DNA from: Pedobacter sp. Leaf216
GTDB lineage: Bacteria; Bacteroidota; Bacteroidia; Sphingobacteriales; Sphingobacteriaceae
Length of the DNA stretch: 39,108 bases
Assembly: GCF_001421515.1 (NCBI RefSeq)
Contig: NZ_LMKM01000003.1
Span: forward strand, 149,857-188,964
Direction: 5' to 3'
Part shown: in pieces, positions 31,964 through 39,108 of the stretch
How positions within the stretch are numbered: the stretch's first letter is position 1
Layout: every line of letters begins with the position of its first letter
Program-made: the position numbers and the translations under genes
The notes under the pieces: model-generated
What the model was told of the DNA's origin: nothing
Database searches by the model: none
What the model saw: the letters and a program-made list of their open reading frames with translations, nothing else

Positions 31964-34345
31964 ATGTTCAGATTAAACCTAAAAATAGCACTGCGTAACC
32001 TTTGGAAAAACAAAGGTTTTACCCTAATAAATGTTGGTGGCCTTGCCATTGGGATGGCATGCTGTTTAATGTTATTGCTATATGTTAACTACGAGTGGAG
32101 CTTCGATAAGCAATATAAAAATGCCGATAAAGTATATTTTGCAGCCTTAAATTTAAAGTTTAACGGTAAACTGGCTACAACAATGGCCGTACCCAATAAA
32201 CTTGCCAAAGCTGCAGCCTTAGAATTGCCAGGCATTAAAAGTGCTGCGCGGATATCAATGAATAACGGGCAGAAATTGTACAGCCGCAATCAGCATCATT
32301 ATAAATTTGTGGGGATGAATGTTGATCCTGATTTTTTAAAAATTCTTGATCAGAAATTTATCTACGGAGATGCCAATACAGCTTTAAACGAACCCAATAA
32401 CGTGCTCATTAGTCAATCTACAGCGCGAAAATTATTTGGTAATGAAAATCCGGTGGGGCAGCTTATTAAGTACGATAACCGCATTAACTTAAAAGTGAGT
32501 GCAGTAATCGAAGATCTTCCTAAAAACCAGAGCATGCAGTATGATCTGTTACAACCCTGGGCCTTTTTAGAAAAGGAAGATCCTTCCCAAAATGAAAACG
32601 CGTGGGGGGCAATTACCTGTTTAACCTTGTTTCAACTTAGAGAAAATGCTTCATATACTGCCACAAACGCAGCTTTAAAGTATTTTATCGTAAACAAAGA
32701 GCCTGACTTAAAAAAAATGACCTATGAGCCTTTTCTTTTTCCGTTAAGTAAAATTCATTTATACGATGATTTTGAAGGTGGAAAAGCAGTTGGAGGTAAA
32801 ATTGATCAGTTAAGGTTATTTGTTTTCCTTGCCATCTGCGTATTATTTATCGCCTGTATCAACTACATGAACCTTTCTACGGCAAAGTCAGAAAAACGTG
32901 CACGTGAGGTTGGTGTTAGAAAAGCATTAGGATCGACACGCAATACCATAATGGGGCAGTTTATGGTCGAATCATTGTTATTGTCGTTCCTTGCCATGTT
33001 AATTGCTTTTGCAATGCTCGAAGTATCTTTGCCATACTTTAATAACCTGCTCGATATTTCCATCAAAATTGATTATAATGCTTATCAGTTTTGGGGCGTG
33101 CTGCTTTCAATTGTACTCATAACAGGTTTTCTTGCAGGAAGTTATCCTGCATTTTACTTGTCTTCATTTATTCCGGTAAAGGTTTTAAAAGGCTTTAAAG
33201 GTTCGGCAGGTTCATTATCAATCCGAAAAACATTGGTAGTAGTGCAATTTAGTTTATCCATCTGCATGATTATTTCAGCAATTGTAATTTACAGCCAGAT
33301 TCAGCACCTTAAAAATAAACCTCTGGGTTTTGATCAGTCTGCATTGGCACAAATCGATTTGGAAGGAGAGTGGACCAAACCCGAAAAATTAAATACGTTT
33401 AAAAGTGAACTCGAACGTTCAGGAGCTACAATTGCAACTACAGAATATGCCAGCTCATTTACCAATGGGGGATCAATTACTGGAAATATTGAATGGCCGG
33501 GCAAAGCTAAAAATGACGTATCCATCATTAATTATAGAAGTACAGGTTTCGATTTCGCTAAAACAACTGGCGTAAAAGTGCTTGATGGAAGGGATTTTGA
33601 TCCTAAATTTTCTGCCGATACCGCTACATCGCTTTTACTTAACCAAAGTGCAGTTAAAATTATGGGTCTTAAAAATCCTATCGGTACCATTATCCATTGG
33701 GGCGATAACCCGCCGCTAAAAGTAATTGGTGTGGTACAGGATTATTCAAGTGAATCGTTAGCTTCCAAAACACAACCAACAGTATACTATTATAATGTTA
33801 AAACCAGTCGCGTTTTGCTGCTAAAACTCAATCCACAACAATCGCTTTCTACATCCATCGATAAGATAAAATCAATAAGTCAGCGTTTAAATCCTGCCTA
33901 TCCGATCGAGGTAAAAATGATTAGTCAGGGCATGGCCGAAAAGCTCCGTAGTGAAAGGTTGTTAAGTGCGCTCTCGAATATTTTTGGTGGCTTTGCAATC
34001 TTCATTTCCTGCCTGGGCTTGCTTGGTTTGGCACTGTATACAGCAGAACAGCGTAGTAAAGAAATCAGTATCCGCAAAGTACTCGGAGCCAATCTATCTG
34101 ATATCCTGGTATTGTTGAATAAAGATTTTATGAAGCTGGTGATTATTTCCAATGTAATTGCCATCCCGGTAGCTTATGTTCTGGTTGCCAAATGGCTCGA
34201 GAAATACGATTATAAGATTTCCATTAACCCATGGCCTTTTCTACTGGCACTTTTAACCTCGGTAATTATTGCCATTTTAACGGTGAGCCTGCAAACTTTT
34301 AAAGTGGCCAAAGCAAATGCTGTTGATGCACTTAAATATGAATAA
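31964..34345 (+). CDS. FtsX-like ABC permease 4
   Basis: A 793-aa two-core permease closely similar to permease 1 in all landmark segments: INVGGLAIGMACCLMLLLYV, NYMNLSTAKSEKRAREVGVRKALGSTRN, SLPYFNNLLDI, GSYPAFYLSSFIPVKVLKG, FGGFAIFISCLGLLGLALYTAEQ, ISIRKVLGANLSD. This suggests a fairly recent duplication between the two. It is 73 bp after permease 3 with only the hairpin between, so it should be in the same transcript. The tail is ANAVDALKYE. The periplasmic loops differ from permease 1, which is where substrate or partner specificity would lie. Confidence 0.9.
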   Translation: MFRLNLKIALRNLWKNKGFTLINVGGLAIGMACCLMLLLYVNYEWSFDKQYKNADKVYFAALNLKFNGKLATTMAVPNKLAKAAALELPGIKSAARISMNNGQKLYSRNQHHYKFVGMNVDPDFLKILDQKFIYGDANTALNEPNNVLISQSTARKLFGNENPVGQLIKYDNRINLKVSAVIEDLPKNQSMQYDLLQPWAFLEKEDPSQNENAWGAITCLTLFQLRENASYTATNAALKYFIVNKEPDLKKMTYEPFLFPLSKIHLYDDFEGGKAVGGKIDQLRLFVFLAICVLFIACINYMNLSTAKSEKRAREVGVRKALGSTRNTIMGQFMVESLLLSFLAMLIAFAMLEVSLPYFNNLLDISIKIDYNAYQFWGVLLSIVLITGFLAGSYPAFYLSSFIPVKVLKGFKGSAGSLSIRKTLVVVQFSLSICMIISAIVIYSQIQHLKNKPLGFDQSALAQIDLEGEWTKPEKLNTFKSELERSGATIATTEYASSFTNGGSITGNIEWPGKAKNDVSIINYRSTGFDFAKTTGVKVLDGRDFDPKFSADTATSLLLNQSAVKIMGLKNPIGTIIHWGDNPPLKVIGVVQDYSSESLASKTQPTVYYYNVKTSRVLLLKLNPQQSLSTSIDKIKSISQRLNPAYPIEVKMISQGMAEKLRSERLLSALSNIFGGFAIFISCLGLLGLALYTAEQRSKEISIRKVLGANLSDILVLLNKDFMKLVIISNVIAIPVAYVLVAKWLEKYDYKISINPWPFLLALLTSVIIAILTVSLQTFKVAKANAVDALKYE

Positions 34346-34422
34346 GGTGGAAGGCTAGAAGGTTTAGGGCGTAAGGTTAAAGCGCCCAGACCTTAAACCC
34401 TACACCCTAAACCCTACACCCT
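34346..34422. repeat. Heptad repeats abutting the permease 5 start codon
   Basis: Four heptamers alternate AAACCCT and ACACCCT (34395-34422) and end directly at the ATG of permease 5. GGTTTAGGG at 34361-34369 can pair with them. This gap replaces the GCGTTTGGCG hairpin seen at the other junctions. Confidence 0.85.
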
Positions 34423-36798
34423 ATGTTCAGATTAAACTTAAAAATCGCATTGCGCAACCTTTGGAGAAATAAGGTAATTACCGCTATCAATATTGGTGGC
34501 CTGGCGATCGCTTTGGCTGCATTTATATTGGTTACAATGTATTTTACCTACGAAACAGGCTTTGATAAGGATAATCCGAATTACAATGATATTTATATCG
34601 TGGGCAGGCAGTTACCCGATTTAAAAACCAATAATACTCCACCGCCATTGGGTAAGGTGATTAAGGCAGAAATACCAGAAGTGGTATCTGTTGGTACTAT
34701 GAAAATGAGCTTTTTCGAGTTTCAAGTCACCAGCCATAATGGAGTGGTTTTTTTAAGTAAGTGCCTTTACCTCGATTATGATGCAGCAAAAATGTTTAAC
34801 ATTAAACCCAGCGGTGGTTTAATCAGGCCAGAAAGCACGACCGAAAATCTGTTTTACCTTAGCAACGAAAACTATCAAACGCTTTTCCCGAATAATAAAA
34901 GCGGAAAACCTGAAATGATTGGGGTAGGTAGCAAATCTTTAGGTATGACAGGCCGATTAAGTGGAAGTATTTTTGCCAATCCACATTCTAATATTGCTTT
35001 TGATGCCATTTCGGTTGTAAAGGAGATGGGTTTAGGTGAAAATTACGGCTATAACAATTACAACACCTACATTCAGGTAAAGCCGGGTACAAATATTAAA
35101 GCAGTTGAAAATAAAATTAATGCCCTTTATAAAAAGGAACTCCTTAAAGATGGAGAAGATCCAAAGAATGTAACATTTAAGGCCACAAAAGCATTTCTTG
35201 ATCCGCTAAAAAATCAACACCTCAGGCCAAAGGCAGGTTCAGATGCAAATTATAAAATCCTGATCGCGTTATCTGTTTTAGGTATCCTGATTTTGGTTAT
35301 TGCTTGTATAAATTTTACTAACCTGAGTATTGCACAGGCAGCCAAAAGAGCAAAAGAAGTGGGCGTTAAAAAAGTGATGGGAGCTTACCGTTTTCAACTG
35401 GCCTTACAATTTTTAACAGAAATTTTAATTCAATGTATTGCTGCCACCATATTGGCACTGATAGTTGCTGAAATTATTTTGCCGGAATTTAATAATCTGT
35501 TTGTGGTTAACTTATCCATTTGGACGGCTAATAACAGCCTGTTCTGGCAACTTCCTTTAATTCTCATTCTTATAACCCTGGTTGCTGGCGTTTATCCGGC
35601 AATGGTATTATCCGGATTTAAGCCCGCACTTGTTTTAAAAGGTAATTTTCAAACCAGCAAGCAAAGTTACTGGTTGCGTAACAGTTTATTGGTTTTTCAA
35701 TTTAGTATAGCAGTCGTTTTTATAATAGGATTATTCATCATTAATGCACAGCTTAAGTACATGCGTACACAGGATGTTGGTTTTAAACCAGAACAGGTAG
35801 TGTATATTAAAAACATGGCATATTTTGTATCTCCAAGTAAATTTGACCCTATCAGGGATAAAATAATGAATATTCCGGGAGTAAAATCAGTAACTGTAGC
35901 CAATGAATTACCAGATGGTTCTAAAGGTGGCAAAAACAGGTATACAATTGATGGGAAAGAGCAAAATTTAAGTTTTACAGATGTAGATTTTGATTACTTC
36001 GAAACTTTGAATATCAAGATTAAAGAGGGAAGGCTATTTTCGAGGGAATTTAAAACAGATACGGCAAATTCTGCCATTCTTAACGAAGCTGCAGTAGCCA
36101 AATACGGATTAACCGATCCAATTGGCAAAACAATTAAAGGTTGCCAGAATAAAGAATATAAGATTGTAGGAATAATTAAAGATTTTAAAACGCTAGGTTT
36201 TGAAAAACCGGTAGAACCAGCTATTTATTCTATAAATGATCCGTGTGGAAATCCCAAAACACAAATTATGGTGAAAATAGAGGAAAGCCGGATGTCGGAA
36301 GTGCTAAACACCCTAAAATCACAATGGCCCGGAATAAATAAGTTGGATGGCGACAACTTCCGCTACCAGTTTCTGGATGAAATGTATGGTAGGTTGTTTA
36401 AAAAACAGGAGCAATTGCAATCTGTGTTTTTTGCGGCAGCTATGCTCACAATTTTTATCGCTATACTTGGTCTTTTTGCATTTGCAAAATACATTACAAC
36501 CGGCAGGATTAAAGAAATTGCCGTAAGGAAAATTTTGGGTGCCAGCAATTTGCAAATTTTTAAACTGATTAACAGCTCGTTTTTCATTTTGGTTGTGATA
36601 GCCAACCTTGTATCTTGGCCATTGGCTTATATTTTAACAAAAAAGTGGCTCGAAACATTTGCCTACCGCATTGATTTGCCGCTTTTACCATTTATATTAA
36701 GTGCTGCATTAACCATTTTGCTCACCATTATAACAGTAAGTATTCAGGCAAATAGTGCTGTAAAGGCAAACCCTGTAGATGCACTCAAATACGAGTAA
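34423..36798 (+). CDS. FtsX-like ABC permease 5
   Basis: A 791-aa two-core permease of the permease 2 subtype (INIGGLAIALAAFILVTMYFTYETGFDKD, NFTNLSIAQAAKRAKEVGVKKVMGAYRFQ, GVYPAMVLSGFKPALVLKGNF, WLRNSLLVFQFSIAVVF). The C-terminal coupling segment is IAVRKILGASNLQ, and the tail ANPVDALKYE is kept. The order of subtypes in the cluster is therefore 1-2-1-1-2-other, consistent with repeated duplication of a pair or with exchange between genes. The start codon touches a heptad array. It is followed by a hairpin and a new promoter region for permease 6. Confidence 0.9.
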   Translation: MFRLNLKIALRNLWRNKVITAINIGGLAIALAAFILVTMYFTYETGFDKDNPNYNDIYIVGRQLPDLKTNNTPPPLGKVIKAEIPEVVSVGTMKMSFFEFQVTSHNGVVFLSKCLYLDYDAAKMFNIKPSGGLIRPESTTENLFYLSNENYQTLFPNNKSGKPEMIGVGSKSLGMTGRLSGSIFANPHSNIAFDAISVVKEMGLGENYGYNNYNTYIQVKPGTNIKAVENKINALYKKELLKDGEDPKNVTFKATKAFLDPLKNQHLRPKAGSDANYKILIALSVLGILILVIACINFTNLSIAQAAKRAKEVGVKKVMGAYRFQLALQFLTEILIQCIAATILALIVAEIILPEFNNLFVVNLSIWTANNSLFWQLPLILILITLVAGVYPAMVLSGFKPALVLKGNFQTSKQSYWLRNSLLVFQFSIAVVFIIGLFIINAQLKYMRTQDVGFKPEQVVYIKNMAYFVSPSKFDPIRDKIMNIPGVKSVTVANELPDGSKGGKNRYTIDGKEQNLSFTDVDFDYFETLNIKIKEGRLFSREFKTDTANSAILNEAAVAKYGLTDPIGKTIKGCQNKEYKIVGIIKDFKTLGFEKPVEPAIYSINDPCGNPKTQIMVKIEESRMSEVLNTLKSQWPGINKLDGDNFRYQFLDEMYGRLFKKQEQLQSVFFAAAMLTIFIAILGLFAFAKYITTGRIKEIAVRKILGASNLQIFKLINSSFFILVVIANLVSWPLAYILTKKWLETFAYRIDLPLLPFILSAALTILLTIITVSIQANSAVKANPVDALKYE

Positions 36799-36810
36799 GG
36801 TCTGCAGAGG

Positions 36811-36878
36811 GCGTTTGGCGATTAGCGCGGTTTCTCGCCAAACGCAAACGCTTAACACCAAACGCTCCGCGCTACTCG
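36811..36878. repeat. Hairpin and heptads after permease 5
   Basis: GCGTTTGGCG (36811-36820) and CGCCAAACGC (36836-36845) form a perfect 10-bp inverted repeat. Heptads AAACGCT, TAACACC, AAACGCT, CCGCGCT follow. This is the fourth related hairpin in the permease cluster. It has no T-run, but could mark the end of the first permease transcript. Confidence 0.75.
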
Positions 36879-36879
36879 C

Positions 36880-36916
36880 CGTTCGGTACCGTACAGCTAC
36901 TGTTCATTAACGGACA
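36880..36916 (+). promoter_or_regulatory. Paired upstream activator sites of the permease 6 promoter
   Basis: CGTTCGGTACCGTACA (36880-36895) and TGTTCATTAACGGACA (36901-36916) fit the same TGTTCG-N4-CGNACA form as the sites at 22014 and 22035, with the same 21-bp spacing. The second starts 78 bp before the -24-like element, against 79 bp at the adaptor promoter. Confidence 0.72.
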
Positions 36917-36978
36917 AAATTTCATATTGTGTATTTTTATCTAACTGATAATCAGTTTTTTATATTTTTATTTTCGCT

Positions 36979-36994
36979 TGGTATAAAATTGGCA
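36979..36994 (+). promoter_or_regulatory. Candidate sigma-54 promoter of permease 6
   Basis: TGGTAT-AAAAT-TGGCA keeps GG at -24 and GC at -12 with the correct spacing, 40 bp before ATG 37034. As at the adaptor promoter, the -12 element reads TGG rather than TTG. Confidence 0.55.
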
Positions 36995-37033
36995 TAAAGC
37001 GGTTAAGATATCATTCTATTAATTATTGGATAC

Positions 37034-39108
37034 ATGTTTAAATTAAATTTAAAAATTGCCTGGCGAAACCTTTGGAAGAACAAGGGTTACACCTTAATCA
37101 ATATTTTAGGTCTTTCCATCGGGATGGCAAGTTGTATTCTTATCTTTATTTTTATCCGTTACCAATTGAGTTTCGATGAAGGCTTTAAAAACGAAAGCCG
37201 CATATATCGGGTAATTAGCAATTGGACAACTCCTGATAACTTTTTTGAATCTGCCGGAACACCGCGTCCCCTTCCTGCGGCTATGCGAAATGATTTTAAG
37301 CAACAGTTTGATAAGGTTGCCGCTATCCAGTCGGGCGGTGGTATTATTAAAGTGAAAGATGAATCGGGTAAAGAAAAAATCAAAACTTCTGAAAGGGTAT
37401 ACTATGCGGAGCCAGATTTTTTTGAAATTTTAAGTTTCAAATGGCTCGAAGGGCATCCACAGCAATCACTTGGTCAGCCGAACACCGTTGTGCTTTCTGA
37501 TGAAATGGCAGATAAGCTTTTTGGAGATTGGCATAAGGCAATGGGTCAAAGTATTAATTTTAAGAACAAGGTTGATCTTAAAGTAACAGGGATTATAGCA
37601 AAAACCCCTGATAATAGCTCCTTCCCGCTTAAAATTGTTATTTCTTATAAAACCTACCAAAATTTAGCTCCCGAGGAGTTAACAAATTGGGGTACAGTTT
37701 CGTCAAATTCAGAATGTTATGTGCTTTTAAAAGAGGGTGTTGCTATTGATGAGGCAAATAAAAGTATTCCTCAGTTTACAAACAAATATTACCAAAAAGA
37801 TGCCATTTCTAAAGAAGGGCACCGCTTTCAGCCACTTCGGGATATCCATTACAATGCAGATCTAGGCAATTTTGCAAACAAAGTAATGCCCCAAAAAGAA
37901 CTTTATGGCCTGGGCATCATCGGTGCTTTTTTACTGCTAACAGCATGCATTAATTTTATAAATCTTGCCACGGCCCAAGCCGTAAGCAGGGGTAAAGAAG
38001 TTGGTGTACGTAAAGTGATGGGCAGTTTGCGCAGGCAATTAATTGTTCAGTTTTTAACCGAAACATTAACCATTACCATCCTCTCTTTACTTGTAGGGTG
38101 CGTGCTTACCGAAGTTGCCCTGCCAGGTATGCAAAGTCTTTTTGATGATCACATTTCTTTTAGCATTATCGAACACCCGGTCATATTTGTATTTATGGTG
38201 GTTTTGGTGTTGTTGGTGAGCTTTTTAGCAGGTTTTTATCCCGCAATGGTGATGTCTGGTTATAGTCCTGCATTGGCCATCAAAAATAAAATTACTGCAA
38301 ACGCAAGTGGTTTAAGCTTAAGGAAAATACTTGTTGTGGTGCAGTTTGCCATTACAATTATATTGATAATAGGTACTTTGGTGGTGTTAAGGCAAATGAA
38401 TTACATGAGAGAAAAACCTTTAGGCTTTATCCCTACAGCAGTTGCTCTGATTGATGTTCCATCCGATAGTATCGCCATTACCCGTTACCATAGTCTGCAG
38501 GATCGGATCAGTAAAATTCCTGGGGTAATAACTACCAGCTATTGCAGTGCAGCGCCATCTTCTGATTTTAATAACGAAAGTAATTTCAGGTATAACGGAA
38601 CAGCTCTGGCTAATTTCCAGGTCAATACCAAAACAGGGGATGATAATTATTTCAAAACATTTGGATTGGAAATTATCGCTGGTAAAGGTTTATCAAAAAG
38701 CGATACCCTTAAAGAATTTGTGGTTAATGAAACCATGCTCAAAAAACTAAACGTTGTTAACCATTACGATGCCATTGGTAAACCCATCAGGATTCATGGT
38801 AAAGTAGGTATTATTAGCGGTGTGGTTAAAGATTTTAACAATAGAAGCCTGCACGAGCCGATTTCTCCGATAGTGATCAGCAGCGACAAAGAATCGTATA
38901 CCACAATAGCTGTTAAACTAGATAGCAAACTCATTTTGCCTGCAATGAAGGCTATAGAAAGTACGTGGAACAATGTGCTGCCCGAGTACGTGTACGATGC
39001 CAGTTTTATGGATGATAAAATCAGTGAATATTATGAAACTGAAAAAATAATGGGTGCCCTGTTTAAAGTATTTGCGGGAGTAATTATTTTTATTTCTTTT
39101 ATCGGCTT
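37034..39108 (+). CDS. FtsX-like ABC permease 6 (partial, runs off the window)
   Basis: The frame is open from ATG 37034 to the last base (691 complete codons), about 100 codons short of its siblings, so the 3' end lies outside. It starts MFKLNLKIAWRNLWKNKGYTLINILGLSIGMASCILIFIF and contains ACINFINLATAQAVSRGKEVGVRKVMGS, GFYPAMVMSGYSPALAIK and a second core starting LRKILVVVQFAITIILI. It has IAWRNLW where the others have IALRNLW, and is a third subtype. Unlike permeases 2-5 it has its own regulator sites and sigma-54-like promoter, so it may be expressed as a separate unit. Confidence 0.88.
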   Translation, partial: MFKLNLKIAWRNLWKNKGYTLINILGLSIGMASCILIFIFIRYQLSFDEGFKNESRIYRVISNWTTPDNFFESAGTPRPLPAAMRNDFKQQFDKVAAIQSGGGIIKVKDESGKEKIKTSERVYYAEPDFFEILSFKWLEGHPQQSLGQPNTVVLSDEMADKLFGDWHKAMGQSINFKNKVDLKVTGIIAKTPDNSSFPLKIVISYKTYQNLAPEELTNWGTVSSNSECYVLLKEGVAIDEANKSIPQFTNKYYQKDAISKEGHRFQPLRDIHYNADLGNFANKVMPQKELYGLGIIGAFLLLTACINFINLATAQAVSRGKEVGVRKVMGSLRRQLIVQFLTETLTITILSLLVGCVLTEVALPGMQSLFDDHISFSIIEHPVIFVFMVVLVLLVSFLAGFYPAMVMSGYSPALAIKNKITANASGLSLRKILVVVQFAITIILIIGTLVVLRQMNYMREKPLGFIPTAVALIDVPSDSIAITRYHSLQDRISKIPGVITTSYCSAAPSSDFNNESNFRYNGTALANFQVNTKTGDDNYFKTFGLEIIAGKGLSKSDTLKEFVVNETMLKKLNVVNHYDAIGKPIRIHGKVGIISGVVKDFNNRSLHEPISPIVISSDKESYTTIAVKLDSKLILPAMKAIESTWNNVLPEYVYDASFMDDKISEYYETEKIMGALFKVFAGVIIFISFIG

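Noticed and set aside
34395..34422. Telomere-like CCCTAAA repeat
   Set aside because: Only four alternating heptamers in the middle of an operon; the resemblance to plant telomere repeats is coincidental and fits the general heptad pattern.
37466..37660. Minus-strand frames inside permease genes
   Set aside because: They lie opposite continuous, well-conserved permease coding sequence and show no features of their own.

Overview
The window looks like a chromosomal segment of a Sphingobacteriaceae-type Bacteroidota, most like Pedobacter. The evidence is AT-rich DNA, promoter boxes of the Bacteroidota TAnnTTTG type, no Shine-Dalgarno tracts ahead of most genes, tandem FtsX-type permeases ending in a shared ANPVDALKYE-like tail, and many short palindromic intergenic repeats. 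The genus is inferred from gene content. No tRNA, rRNA, CRISPR array, transposase or phage gene was seen.

Region 1 (about 300-10,085) is assimilatory sulfate reduction: a siroheme sulfite reductase, an SUMT (cobA), a Met8-type siroheme synthase fused to a TSUP membrane transporter, an iron-sulfur APS reductase (cysH) and ATP sulfurylase (cysD, cysN), then a small lipoprotein and a second, divergent SUMT. The siroheme genes make the cofactor for the reductase, and the TSUP half probably moves a sulfur oxyanion. The leader of the first operon holds what looks like a complete cysteine-responsive transcription attenuator. A tiny ORF begins right after the promoter box and contains Met-Met-Cys-Cys-Cys; it is followed by mutually exclusive antiterminator and terminator hairpins. 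The same 38-bp promoter block (35 of 38 identical) recurs before the second SUMT gene, without the leader.

Region 2 (10,086-19,030) is storage carbohydrate metabolism: glycogen synthase and ADP-glucose pyrophosphorylase, then a GH15 glucoamylase/trehalase-type hydrolase facing a fused trehalose-6-phosphate synthase/phosphatase. The gaps between these genes are packed with repeats: a dispersed hairpin family, an exact 41-bp tandem array, and a 168/169-bp tandem array of long palindromes.

Region 3 (19,096-39,108) is a two-component system (NtrY-like kinase and NtrC-like sigma-54 activator) divergent from a MacA-like adaptor, one MacB/LolD-type ATPase and six paralogous two-core FtsX permeases, the last cut by the window end. 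Two promoters in this region, before the adaptor and before permease 6, share one architecture: paired 16-bp palindromes 21 bp apart, then a -24/-12-like element 78-79 bp further on. This suggests that the response regulator drives the transporter genes through sigma-54.

A theme of the whole window is intergenic DNA with 7-bp periodicity of unrelated sequences, culminating in 42 uninterrupted NNNTTTG heptamers between the adaptor and ATPase genes.
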